From the NCBI GenBank assembly GCA_016935355.1, contig JAFGRC010000024.1, positions 33,050 through 97,049 of the forward strand: a DNA stretch of 64,000 nucleotides. Direction: 5' to 3'. Positions 1-9,300 of the stretch are shown one piece after another. The notes under the pieces were generated by a model that saw nothing but the letters and a program-made list of their open reading frames with translations, had not been told where the DNA came from and made no database searches. How positions within the stretch are numbered: the first letter of the stretch is position 1; each line of letters opens with the position of its first letter. A program made the translations under genes and the position numbers. This DNA is from Bacteroidales bacterium (lineage in GTDB: Bacteria > Bacteroidota > Bacteroidia > Bacteroidales > UBA10428).

Positions 1-221
1 CGTGCTTTCTCATACAGGCGGGTGAATGTCGGGCGGGATATGTGCATTTTTTCAGCAGCTTCTTCCTGGGTAAGATTTTCATAATCTGCAAGCCTTATGG
101 CTTCAAACTCTTCAAACAACAGATTGACCGATTCCAGCTCACGCATGGGAATGCCAAACGGCTTGTACCCTTCCATGGGTGGCATCATGGCAATCCTTCT
201 GCGTCTGATTCGATTCGGCAT
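1..221 (-). CDS. DUF134 (UPF0251) DNA-binding protein, partial
   Basis: The reverse strand opens with ATG at 219-221 and reads MPNRIRRRRIAMMPPMEGY, then a helix-turn-helix-like stretch (LTQEEAAEKMHISRPTFTRL) that runs off the left edge, so the C-terminus is missing. An Arg-rich start, then a PP..GYKPFG segment and an HTH, is the usual N-terminus of the DUF134/UPF0251 family. These small sigma-like regulators are often found near metal-cofactor genes. The gene is divergent from nikR and shares a 195-bp intergenic region with it, so control by the same metal is possible but is inference. The family call is fairly sure; the regulatory target is unknown. Confidence 0.8.
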   Translation of the reverse strand, partial: MPNRIRRRRIAMMPPMEGYKPFGIPMRELESVNLLFEEFEAIRLADYENLTQEEAAEKMHISRPTFTRLYEKA

Positions 222-376
222 TCTTTTTTATTTAAAAGTACAATAAATTTTTTTACAAATTTAACATATCAAACGAACATAAGTTCATTTAAAATGATTT
301 TTATTATGAATTTGAAAAAAACTGTTTTATGTTGTATAAAAAATCGGAAATGATCATTACAATATCAGAAAAAATA

Positions 377-384
377 TATATTTG
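377..384 (+). promoter_or_regulatory. Bacteroidota -7 promoter element of nikR
   Basis: TATATTTG matches the Bacteroidota sigma-A -7 consensus TAnnTTTG exactly and lies 33 bp before the nikR ATG. No convincing -33 TTTG is seen. Transcription would start near 390, inside the palindrome at 388-416. Confidence 0.6.
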
Positions 385-387
385 CAG

Positions 388-416
388 AGTGTTACGAAAT
401 TTAAAATAATAACACT
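388..416. promoter_or_regulatory. Putative NikR operator (inverted repeat)
   Basis: AGTGTTA and TAACACT form a perfect 7-bp inverted repeat with a 15-bp AT-rich spacer, ending at the base before the nikR start codon. The core can be written GTGTTAC-N14-TAACAC. From memory, the motif reported for Geobacter NikR is GTGTTAC-N13/14-GTAACAC, which is very close, whereas the E. coli site (GTATGA-N16-TCATAC) is different. Its position over the predicted transcription start fits repression of nikR and the operon behind it. The symmetry is seen directly; binding by NikR is inferred. Confidence 0.65.
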
Positions 417-818
417 ATGTCAGTAATCCGGTTTGGAGTTTCCCTTGAACAGGAAATGCTTGATACTCTGGATGAATACAGCAATGACAATCAACTTGCA
501 AACAGATCCCAGGCAATACGACATCTGATCAACAACAACCTGGTGGAAAAAAAATGGCAATGCAACCATATTGTAGCAGGTTCCATTACCCTGGTCTACG
601 ATCACCATAAACATGATATGTTGAACCACCTGACTCAAATTCAACACAAATATTTTTCCGTCATACTTTCATCGCTGCACTTTCATTTGAATCATGACAA
701 ATGCATGGAGATCATTGCAATAAAGGGGAAAGCCGTATTGCTGACCAAACTTGCAGATGAACTCATTGCAGTAAAGGGGATACAACACGGAAAACTGACC
801 ATGAGCAGGGCCGATTAA
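417..818 (+). CDS. nikR: Nickel-responsive regulator NikR
   Basis: This 133-residue protein has a ribbon-helix-helix DNA-binding domain (about 1-48: VIRFGVSLEQEMLDTLDEY, then NRSQAIRHLI) and a C-terminal ACT-like nickel-binding domain. All four high-affinity nickel ligands of E. coli NikR (H76, H87, H89, C95) are present with identical spacing as H77, H88, H90 and C96. Length matches the family. It leads an apparent operon running to 7014, with a TonB receptor and FecCD-type ABC transporter behind it, so it probably represses metal uptake when nickel is replete. The inverted repeat abutting its ATG suggests autoregulation. Confidence 0.93.
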   Translation: MSVIRFGVSLEQEMLDTLDEYSNDNQLANRSQAIRHLINNNLVEKKWQCNHIVAGSITLVYDHHKHDMLNHLTQIQHKYFSVILSSLHFHLNHDKCMEIIAIKGKAVLLTKLADELIAVKGIQHGKLTMSRAD

Positions 819-833
819 TTTTTTTCTCAGTGA

Positions 834-860
834 GTAACACGAAAACATAAACAGTGACAC
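834..860. promoter_or_regulatory. Possible NikR half-sites before the receptor gene
   Basis: GTAACAC at 834-840 is an exact right half of the Geobacter-type NikR motif, and GTGACAC at 854-860 is a near copy 20 bp downstream. They form a direct repeat, not the palindrome NikR normally binds, so this is a weak candidate in the short gap between nikR and the receptor gene. Confidence 0.2.
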
Positions 861-883
861 CAATTATTATTTGCATTTTTCAC

Positions 884-2917
884 ATGTATTTCACAAAAAA
901 AATAAAAACTGCATGGCTTTTTGTTGCCGTAATGATCCCGGTGCAAAACCTGTATTCCCAGGAAATGCTTATGGACACCATTATGCTGGATGAGATCGTT
1001 GTTACCGCGACAAAAACACAGCGAAATCTGAAAGATGTGCCGGCAAGGATCTCCGTCATCAGGTCCGGGATCATTGAAAACGCGCCGGTATTGGAGCTGG
1101 ATGACATTTTGAGATTCACCGCGGGGATCAATGTGAACCGTTCCACGGGTATTTACAGCCAGAGACCCATGGTTACCCTTCGCGGGCTTTCGGGTGACGA
1201 ACAATCCAGGACACTGGTATTGATGAATGGCGTGCCCATCAATACTTCCGATGAAGGCGGGGTGAACTGGAACCGTATGAATCCGAATGATATTGACCGC
1301 ATTGAGGTATTTAAGGGTCCTGGCTCCTCACTTTACGGCAACAATGCAATGGGAGGCGTGATCAACCTGATCACCAGAATACCATCAACCCCGCAGGAAG
1401 TATATGCGGCCATCTCCTATGGTACTTTCAATACCATAAGAGAGGACCTGAACATCAGGATCCGTACAGGAAAGGGTTTTTACGGATCGCTATCACAATA
1501 TTATGTACAAAGCGACGGCTACAATAATATTCCTGAAGAAGACCGCACGCCGTATGATGTCGCAAGGTCGCTCGAAGAAATCGGCATTTCCGCGAGGGCG
1601 GGATTCGATAAAAATCGCTGGTTCAATGCTGAAATGCAGTATGATGTTTTCAGGGACAAAAGGGGTGAAGGTTATCAGATTTATACTCCTGATGGCTGTT
1701 ATCGGAATTTCAACACGAATTTATTACGGGGTAACATAAAAGGCAGTGGTGAAAAAACACGCTATGACCTGAACCTTTACTATCAGCTGGAGCATTACTA
1801 TGACGTAAATGAAAAGCTCAGAGGAACGGCTTATACACGATACGATGTGAATTCTTTTCGTGTGGATATGGGGTTACTGTTCAGCATCAGCAGGGAATTG
1901 ACTGAAAACAATACGTTGACCGGAGGATTTGAGTTGAAGCAGGGAAGCATTAAAGGGGGAGATTACTATCAGACAGAACCCTATGATACGGTCTACAATG
2001 CAGGAAAAATCCGTACCCTTGCAGGTTATATCCAGGATGAACATGCATTATTCAAAAATAAAATAAGGCTCATTGCCGGTTTACGCTTTGACCGGGTCAC
2101 ATTTGCCGACGGTGAATTTTATACTACCGACCCATGGAACACAACACCGGAACTGACCGATCACACATGGTCGGAAATATCACCCCGTCTGGGCCTGCGT
2201 TTTAATTTCATCCGGGAAGTCAGTGCCTATGTATCCTACTCTCACGGTTTCAGGGCTTCCATTTTGGATGATCTTACCCGCACAGGCTGGATGTGGGTTG
2301 GTCCGAAATATGCAAATCCCGATCTGGGTCCCGAATCCATTAACAATTATGAAACCGGACTGGATATCACACCCGTCATTAATATGAAAATATCAGCATC
2401 AGCTTATTATGCCAAAGGAGATGACATGCTGTATTATGTTACCACCGGTGACAGCCTTTTCGGCCGTCCCATTTACATCAGGGAGAATGTTACCTCTGTA
2501 ACGATGAAAGGTCTGGAATTTGAAATGAATTACGAACTTCTGAATAATATTAACCTGCTGGCCAGTTATAATTATGCAGATTCTAAAATAGGTACTTTTG
2601 CCGAAAGACCGGAGCTTGTCAATAAACAACTGTCCTATGTGCCCAAACACAGGGCCTCCGTAACAGTACTCTGGAGAAACAAGATTGTCAACTTAAATAT
2701 CAGGGGATTGTATAAAGGTGACCAATTTGGCAATGACTTAAATACTGAAATAATTGACTCTTATGTCACTTTTGACGCACAGTTATCCCGGTCAATTAAG
2801 CAGAACTTTACCGTTTCACTGGATATTCAGAATATCCTTGACAACCGGCACATGGAAACAATTGACTATATCGCACCGGGGAGAATCATGTCCTGCAGAA
2901 TGGCTGTCAAGTTTTAA
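884..2917 (+). CDS. TonB-dependent outer-membrane receptor (probable nickel or metal-chelate)
   Basis: This receptor has 677 residues. A GTG at 854 is in frame, but ATG at 884 gives a clean signal peptide (MYFTKKIKTAWLFVAVMIPV) ending near YSQ. A TonB box-like DEIVVTATKTQ follows, then a plug domain (about 40-150, with TLRGLSGDEQSRTLVLMNGV and GPGSSLYGNNAMGGVINLI) and a 22-strand-type barrel ending in a C-terminal Phe. It sits between nikR and a periplasmic binding protein, so it should carry the operon's substrate across the outer membrane. Nickel or a nickel chelate is inferred from NikR; siderophore or cobalamin receptors have the same fold, so the ligand is not shown by sequence alone. 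Confidence 0.92.
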   Translation: MYFTKKIKTAWLFVAVMIPVQNLYSQEMLMDTIMLDEIVVTATKTQRNLKDVPARISVIRSGIIENAPVLELDDILRFTAGINVNRSTGIYSQRPMVTLRGLSGDEQSRTLVLMNGVPINTSDEGGVNWNRMNPNDIDRIEVFKGPGSSLYGNNAMGGVINLITRIPSTPQEVYAAISYGTFNTIREDLNIRIRTGKGFYGSLSQYYVQSDGYNNIPEEDRTPYDVARSLEEIGISARAGFDKNRWFNAEMQYDVFRDKRGEGYQIYTPDGCYRNFNTNLLRGNIKGSGEKTRYDLNLYYQLEHYYDVNEKLRGTAYTRYDVNSFRVDMGLLFSISRELTENNTLTGGFELKQGSIKGGDYYQTEPYDTVYNAGKIRTLAGYIQDEHALFKNKIRLIAGLRFDRVTFADGEFYTTDPWNTTPELTDHTWSEISPRLGLRFNFIREVSAYVSYSHGFRASILDDLTRTGWMWVGPKYANPDLGPESINNYETGLDITPVINMKISASAYYAKGDDMLYYVTTGDSLFGRPIYIRENVTSVTMKGLEFEMNYELLNNINLLASYNYADSKIGTFAERPELVNKQLSYVPKHRASVTVLWRNKIVNLNIRGLYKGDQFGNDLNTEIIDSYVTFDAQLSRSIKQNFTVSLDIQNILDNRHMETIDYIAPGRIMSCRMAVKF

Positions 2918-2942
2918 AAATCGTGTTCATTCCGAATTCAAT

Positions 2943-4034
2943 ATGAGAACAATACAATATCTGATCCCGTTCATTTTATCCGCCCTCATCATGGGGTGCA
3001 AAAGCAATCCCTTATCAAATCAGGATGGGGAAACAGCTGTCACGGACATGCTGGGAAGGCAGGTCATGATCCCGTCCGCTGTAAATAGAATAGTGGGATT
3101 GCGTGCAGGGGCATTGCGACTTCTGGTTTATATGGATGCAGTTGATATGATTGCAGGAGTTGAAGAATCTGAAACAGATGAAACCAGACCGTATTTGCAG
3201 GCGCATCCGTCATTGAAAGAGTTACCTGTGGTCGGTCCCTCCATGGGCGGTGATGCCGAACTGATCGTAAAAATAAATCCCGATGTCATCTTTATCAGCT
3301 ATACCACAAAAGAGGATGCTGATGCCCTCCGGCATAAAACCGGTATACCGGTAATTGCCGTTGAATGTCCTGAGTTCGGTACGGAACGTGATATCCTTTA
3401 TGCATCTTTATCCCTGATCGGCAAAGTACTGAACAAGGAACAGCGGGCTGATTCACTGATATCTTATATTGACCGGTCGGTTGAAGAACTCCACAACCGT
3501 ACAGCAGAAATCCCCGTGCAAAAAAAACCTTCGGTTTACATCGGAGGTGTTCCATACAGCGGTTCACACGGTATTAACTCAACGCAACCCTGGTTCCCTC
3601 CATTCATGTTTGTCAATGCCATCAATGCGGCTTCAGAAATTGATGAAAGACTTGTTTCTCATGTTAAAGGTACCTATATTGATAAAGAACAACTGCTGAT
3701 GTGGGATCCTGATGTGTTATTCATTGATGAGTCCGGTTTAAGCATGGTCAGACAGGATCTGGCGAAAGGTACAGCCTTGTTCAGCAATTTAAAGGCTGTG
3801 CGAAATGACAGCATATTCATACTGCTACCTTATAACAACTATGCCGTTAATTACGAACTGGTCCTGGCAAATGCCTGGTATGCGGGTAAAATATTATATC
3901 CGGACAATTTTGCAGATGTTGAGATCCAGGAAAAAACGGATGAAATATTGAATGTTTTTCTGGGCCAGGCATTTTATAAAAAACTGATGAACAACTCATC
4001 TGCTTTAAGGCAGCTTAAAAAAGATGAATTCTGA
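2943..4034 (+). CDS. ABC transporter substrate-binding lipoprotein (BtuF/FecB type)
   Basis: The protein has 363 residues. The reading frame is open upstream, but ATG 2943 begins a lipoprotein signal with lipobox LIMGC (Cys19), so that start is chosen; it lies 25 bp after the receptor. The DMLGRQVMIPSAVNRIV opening and the later DVIFISYTTKEDADAL segment are typical of cluster A-II binding proteins for iron-siderophores, cobalamin and some nickel chelates. It would hold ligand in the periplasm for the permease at 4034. Its TGA shares one base with the permease ATG (ATGA-type overlap), implying translational coupling. Substrate assignment to nickel rests on nikR only. Confidence 0.88.
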   Translation: MRTIQYLIPFILSALIMGCKSNPLSNQDGETAVTDMLGRQVMIPSAVNRIVGLRAGALRLLVYMDAVDMIAGVEESETDETRPYLQAHPSLKELPVVGPSMGGDAELIVKINPDVIFISYTTKEDADALRHKTGIPVIAVECPEFGTERDILYASLSLIGKVLNKEQRADSLISYIDRSVEELHNRTAEIPVQKKPSVYIGGVPYSGSHGINSTQPWFPPFMFVNAINAASEIDERLVSHVKGTYIDKEQLLMWDPDVLFIDESGLSMVRQDLAKGTALFSNLKAVRNDSIFILLPYNNYAVNYELVLANAWYAGKILYPDNFADVEIQEKTDEILNVFLGQAFYKKLMNNSSALRQLKKDEF

Positions 4035-5104
4035 TGCCGGAAAGGATTATCGCACAATACCGCAATTCCCTGAAAAGGAGGTCATACTTCATCATAACGG
4101 TGTCTGCCGTTCTGCTGATCACTATCTATATTGCACTGGTTTCGGGTTCGGCTGATATCGGCATCAAAGATCTGATCGACCTGCTGCTGGGTAAAGGAAC
4201 GCCTTTAACATCGCAGATCGTTTTGCAGATCAGGATGCCACGCATTACCGGTGCCATCCTGGGTGGCACCGCGCTTGCAATATCCGGTGCGGTGATCCAG
4301 AGCCTGTTGAGAAACCCCCTGGCTTCACCTTTCACGCTTGGGATCTCCGGAGCATCCGCGTTTGGTGCAGCTTTCGCCATTATTGTTCTCGGAGCGGGCA
4401 GCAGCTATGCCGGCTCAAATGATATTCCTTTAGTCACACAACCCTATCTTGTCACGGGTTCAGCGTTTGTATGGAGCCTCGGCAGTGTTGCCGTTATCCT
4501 GCTGTTGTCGAGATACAGGGGAGCAACGCCTGAAATCATCATCCTTTCCGGTATTATCATCAGCTCACTGTTCGCGGCAGGTATTTCTGCCATGCAATAT
4601 TTTGCTGACAACGTGCAACTGGCATCTATTGTATTCTGGACATTCGGGGATCTGGGAAGAGCGTCCTGGAAGGATACACTCATCCTGGTGTTGATACTCC
4701 TCCCGGTCCTGGTTTATTTCATATACCAGCGCTGGAACTATAAATCCCTGAATTCAGGTGACGATTATGCCAGAAGTCTGGGAGTCAACGTTACAAGGGT
4801 CCGGTTGTCGGGTATGGTCGCGGCATCTCTTGCAACGGCTGTCGTGGTATCCTTTTACGGCATTATAGCCTTTGTCGGACTGGTGGTCCCTCATATTGTA
4901 CGCCGCATCATCGGAAGTGACGAACAGTTCTTAATACCCGCCGCGGCTGTTTTTGGAGGAATGTTTTTATTGCTGGCCGATACACTGGCAAGAACCATCA
5001 TATCTCCGGTGATCCTGCCGGTGGGTATTCTGACATCTTTTATCGGTGCTCCTTTATTCTTATTTTTGCTGATAAGGGGCATGGAAAAAAGTTACTGGAC
5101 ATGA
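4034..5104 (+). CDS. FecCD/BtuC-family ABC transporter permease
   Basis: This 356-residue inner-membrane protein has about ten hydrophobic segments. Family landmarks include RMPRITGAILGGTALAISG, NPLASPFTLGISGASAFGAAF near residues 95-115, and GLVVPHIVRRIIGSDEQFL near 280, the loop that docks the ATPase. It would act as a homodimer with the ATPase at 5121 and the lipoprotein at 2943. It overlaps the preceding gene by one base. The family also moves ferric siderophores, haem and cobalamin; NikR control is the only pointer to nickel. Confidence 0.93.
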   Translation: MPERIIAQYRNSLKRRSYFIITVSAVLLITIYIALVSGSADIGIKDLIDLLLGKGTPLTSQIVLQIRMPRITGAILGGTALAISGAVIQSLLRNPLASPFTLGISGASAFGAAFAIIVLGAGSSYAGSNDIPLVTQPYLVTGSAFVWSLGSVAVILLLSRYRGATPEIIILSGIIISSLFAAGISAMQYFADNVQLASIVFWTFGDLGRASWKDTLILVLILLPVLVYFIYQRWNYKSLNSGDDYARSLGVNVTRVRLSGMVAASLATAVVVSFYGIIAFVGLVVPHIVRRIIGSDEQFLIPAAAVFGGMFLLLADTLARTIISPVILPVGILTSFIGAPLFLFLLIRGMEKSYWT

Positions 5105-5120
5105 CTCATTCTTTGACCGT

Positions 5121-5879
5121 ATGAAAATAACTGTCCACGATATTGAATTCAGCTACAACGGGTCGCCTGCATTGCAAAATGTAAACACGGCAATAGAAAA
5201 AGGTGATTTTGTCGCCCTGGTAGGTCCCAACGGTTCAGGGAAAAGTACTTTAATCAAATGTCTGAACGGCATATTAAAGTACAGAAAAGGAGCCGTGCTC
5301 ATTGATGACAGACCAATGGATGCTTTCACACCCAATGAACTGGCAAAAGAAATGGCTTACGTTCCCCAGAGCGAAAACAAAAAATCGGCATTGCATGTTT
5401 TCGACGTCATACTGTTGGGCCGTAAGCCCTATATATACTGGAAACCTTCTGAGCATGACCTCAGGGTTACCGCCAATATCATGAAAACACTTCATCTGGA
5501 AGATCTGGCCATGCGTGACGTGAATACATTAAGCGGAGGACAGCAGCAAACCGTTTATATTGCAAGGGCACTTGCCCAGGAACCGGACATCCTGCTTCTC
5601 GACGAACCTACGGCCAATCTGGATATAAAACACCAGGTTGAGGTGCTGGAACTTTTAAAAAAACTGGCCAACAACGGAATTACCGTTATTATTGCCCTGC
5701 ATGACATCAATATGGCGATGCGGTATGCCACCAGAATCATGATGTTGAAAAAAGGCAGCATATTTGCGAGCGGTGGCAGAGAAACCATTACAAAAGAGAA
5801 TATTGAAGAGCTTTATGATATTAAAGTGCACATTATCAGGGACAATGGCAATATTTTTATCGTTCCTGACAGATCGTGA
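5121..5879 (+). CDS. ABC transporter ATP-binding protein (FecE/BtuD type)
   Basis: This 252-residue ATPase has Walker A GPNGSGKST (about 36-44), Q-loop PQSENKK, signature LSGGQQQ, Walker B ILLLDEPT and the switch His in ALHDINMA. It is the energising subunit for the permease encoded 16 bp upstream and belongs to the iron-chelate/cobalamin uptake subfamily. Fifth gene of the nikR operon. Function as an importer ATPase is certain; the substrate is shared uncertainty with its partners. Confidence 0.94.
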   Translation: MKITVHDIEFSYNGSPALQNVNTAIEKGDFVALVGPNGSGKSTLIKCLNGILKYRKGAVLIDDRPMDAFTPNELAKEMAYVPQSENKKSALHVFDVILLGRKPYIYWKPSEHDLRVTANIMKTLHLEDLAMRDVNTLSGGQQQTVYIARALAQEPDILLLDEPTANLDIKHQVEVLELLKKLANNGITVIIALHDINMAMRYATRIMMLKKGSIFASGGRETITKENIEELYDIKVHIIRDNGNIFIVPDRS

Positions 5880-5901
5880 AACAAATTGAGATTATTATAG
5901 T

Positions 5902-7014
5902 ATGGACACATATCAAATTAAACCGGTTGGCTTTGTTGTCAATGAATTTAATGATCCCGGCGACCGCCATAAAATAAAGGAACAACCGAGTACAATCATC
6001 ATACATGATATTTTCATTGAAGGACTTCTTAATATCGAAGCATGTGCGTTTCTTGACATTGTTTATTATTTGCACAAATCCGAAGGGGATCAGTTGTCCG
6101 GCACTACACCTTCCGGTGCCTTGCGCGGCGCTTTTGCCTCCCGGAGTCCCTTACGGCCTAATCCGATAGGCATTACAACGGTAAAGCTCCTGGAACATGA
6201 TCATAACAAACTGGTGGTAAAGGGACTTGATGCCATCAACCGGACTCCTGTAATCGATATCAAATGCTGCGACACATCCCTGTTTGCTGCTGAACTGGAT
6301 TCGAACTCCGTTCACAATTCCATTCTGATGGCGGACCCGCGGATTGAGATCAGGAATCATATAATAAATAGCCAGACTGAAATATTGATGTTGAAAGCCG
6401 GGCAAATGCACGGACATTATTGTCCGGGGCTCGCGATGGGTGTTATGGCAGCAACCTATGCCATGCATGAATTGACGACCGACTCCGACGGTATGGAGGA
6501 CCTGCTGGCCATCACCGAAACCAACAATTGTTTTTCCGACGGTGTGCAATTCGTTACAGGATGTTCGTTTGGCAACAATGCGCTGATTTTTAAAGATATA
6601 GGCAAAACAGCTTTTACATTGACAAAACGTGACGGCAAGGGCATCAGGATTTGTTCGAGGCATGAATCAAGAAATGTCATTCAGGAGGCATTCCCCGGTT
6701 ATCAGCAGTTATATGAAAAAGTGATAGCACAACAGGATCATGATCCCGGACTGGTAGCAAAATATAAAAAATCAGCACTGGACCGGGCTTTCGGGACTTT
6801 ATCCCTTCCGTTTGACAAACTTTTTACCGTCAGCCGCATCCGTGCTGACATCCCCCCTTATGCACCCGTTCATGAGAGTATGGTCTGTTCCGTCTGTGGC
6901 GAAAGTGTAATGGCTTCAAGGACCGTCAAACGGAACAAAAAACCGGTGTGTGCGGTTTGTGCCAGGACACCCTGTAATACACTTACCGGGGAAGGGATCA
7001 TAATAAACAAATGA
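5902..7014 (+). CDS. TrmO-like / FmdE-domain fusion protein
   Basis: This 370-residue protein has two recognisable parts. Residues 1-145 are a TrmO/TsaA (UPF0066) domain with the hallmark ASRSPLRPNPIGIT at 79-92; in E. coli TrmO this fold N6-methylates t6A37 of tRNA-Thr using SAM. Residues about 160-280 match the FmdE family (GHYCPGLAMG at 171-180, ETNNCFSDG around 206), and a C-terminal zinc ribbon has C329, C332, C350 and C353. FmdE proteins are linked to molybdenum or other metal enzymes, but their biochemical role is not settled. As last gene of a NikR-led metal-import operon, 22 bp after the ATPase, the fusion more likely handles the imported metal or a metal cofactor than general tRNA modification; that is inference. 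Confidence 0.85.
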   Translation: MDTYQIKPVGFVVNEFNDPGDRHKIKEQPSTIIIHDIFIEGLLNIEACAFLDIVYYLHKSEGDQLSGTTPSGALRGAFASRSPLRPNPIGITTVKLLEHDHNKLVVKGLDAINRTPVIDIKCCDTSLFAAELDSNSVHNSILMADPRIEIRNHIINSQTEILMLKAGQMHGHYCPGLAMGVMAATYAMHELTTDSDGMEDLLAITETNNCFSDGVQFVTGCSFGNNALIFKDIGKTAFTLTKRDGKGIRICSRHESRNVIQEAFPGYQQLYEKVIAQQDHDPGLVAKYKKSALDRAFGTLSLPFDKLFTVSRIRADIPPYAPVHESMVCSVCGESVMASRTVKRNKKPVCAVCARTPCNTLTGEGIIINK

Positions 7015-7213
7015 TTGAAGGTGTTTACTGAAAAACATTATCAACAGTATTTTTCCTGACCTTCCTCAAATACCAGTCCTTTTTGTCCTGAAATTCATGA
7101 AAACCGTCCGGTCTCATATACGCCTGTCCCTGTAACCGTAACAAAATTAGCCAATTTATCCGAACCATCATGAAAGTGACAGATTCAACATAAACGGGTA
7201 TATACAGCCAGTA

Positions 7214-7252
7214 AACAGTATAATATCCTGTTCGATATCGTACAATACTGTT
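7214..7252. repeat. 8-bp inverted repeat AACAGTAT / ATACTGTT
   Basis: AACAGTAT at 7214-7221 is the exact reverse complement of ATACTGTT at 7245-7252. Inside lies a second CTGTTC (7228-7233) and the palindrome CGATATCG (7233-7240). This may be an operator array for the GRAM-domain gene 140 bp downstream. Confidence 0.45.
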
Positions 7253-7302
7253 CAGAATCATAACATTGATACCGAATGCATACACTTGTAAAACACTGTA
7301 AC

Positions 7303-7324
7303 ATATTGAAATTCTGTTCAATAT
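7303..7324. repeat. Inverted repeat ATATTGAA-N6-TTCAATAT
   Basis: A perfect 8-bp inverted repeat with a 6-bp loop lies 69 bp before the gene at 7393. It includes a third CTGTTC copy (7314-7319). It is AT-rich with no T-tract after it, so it resembles an operator more than a terminator. Confidence 0.4.
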
Positions 7325-7392
7325 CTTCTTTGGCATGGTTCATGCATTGATGATATTACACTGAATAACCTGCAGTATCAAATTAAAGCAAT

Positions 7393-7701
7393 ATGAAAAT
7401 TACGCTTCAACCCAATGAAATGATCATCAGAGCAGGAAACTCAAACCTGCTGCTGAATGGACAGAAGATAAACGGAAAACTGATTGCCACGAATCAGCGG
7501 ATATATTTTAAAACCATCCGGGAAGACTACAGACAGAATGACAGGGAAATCATGCCCGGTGAGATCAGTGAGCTGCATTTTTTCAATACCATGTGGGTCT
7601 TACCCAATGGTATGAACATCAAGACCAAAAACGGTGGCGAAATTCACTTTGAAGTAAACAATCGCAGCGAATGGGCCAAAATCATCACGAAAATGTATTG
7701 A
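7393..7701 (+). CDS. Small GRAM/PH-like domain protein
   Basis: The 102-residue protein is a single compact domain with no signal peptide or membrane segment. The pattern GKLIATNQRIYFK (about 27-40), a central ISELHFFNT strand and the C-terminal helix RSEWAKIITKMY resemble the bacterial GRAM/PH-like fold. Proteins of this kind bind lipids or act as scaffolds; no catalytic residues are expected. It is monocistronic, with a convergent gdhA 47 bp downstream. Specific role unknown. Confidence 0.6.
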   Translation: MKITLQPNEMIIRAGNSNLLLNGQKINGKLIATNQRIYFKTIREDYRQNDREIMPGEISELHFFNTMWVLPNGMNIKTKNGGEIHFEVNNRSEWAKIITKMY

Positions 7702-7748
7702 CTTGTCCCGTATCTATCGTCAGGAACCGTTAACATCTCTTAAACAGG

Positions 7749-9209
<1,461 letters not shown>

Positions 9210-9300
9210 TCATGCAATAAAAATATCAACTTTTACACCACCTGATATTCTGTTCCATGCAGATTCAGTAATTCACGTATCAGATTCAGTGTTTTTCGTA

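Larger units (their letters stand above)
7015..7392. other. Intergenic region rich in inverted repeats
   Basis: This 378-bp gap lies between the metal operon and the GRAM-domain gene. It carries no convincing gene: a 103-codon reverse-strand frame has no family resemblance. It contains several CTGTTC-centred inverted repeats, listed separately. No U-tract hairpin terminator is obvious. Confidence 0.6.

Noticed and set aside
7025-7336. 103-codon reverse-strand frame in the gap after the metal operon
   Set aside because: Composition follows the AT-rich inverted-repeat DNA, there is no family resemblance, and it overlaps the palindromes.
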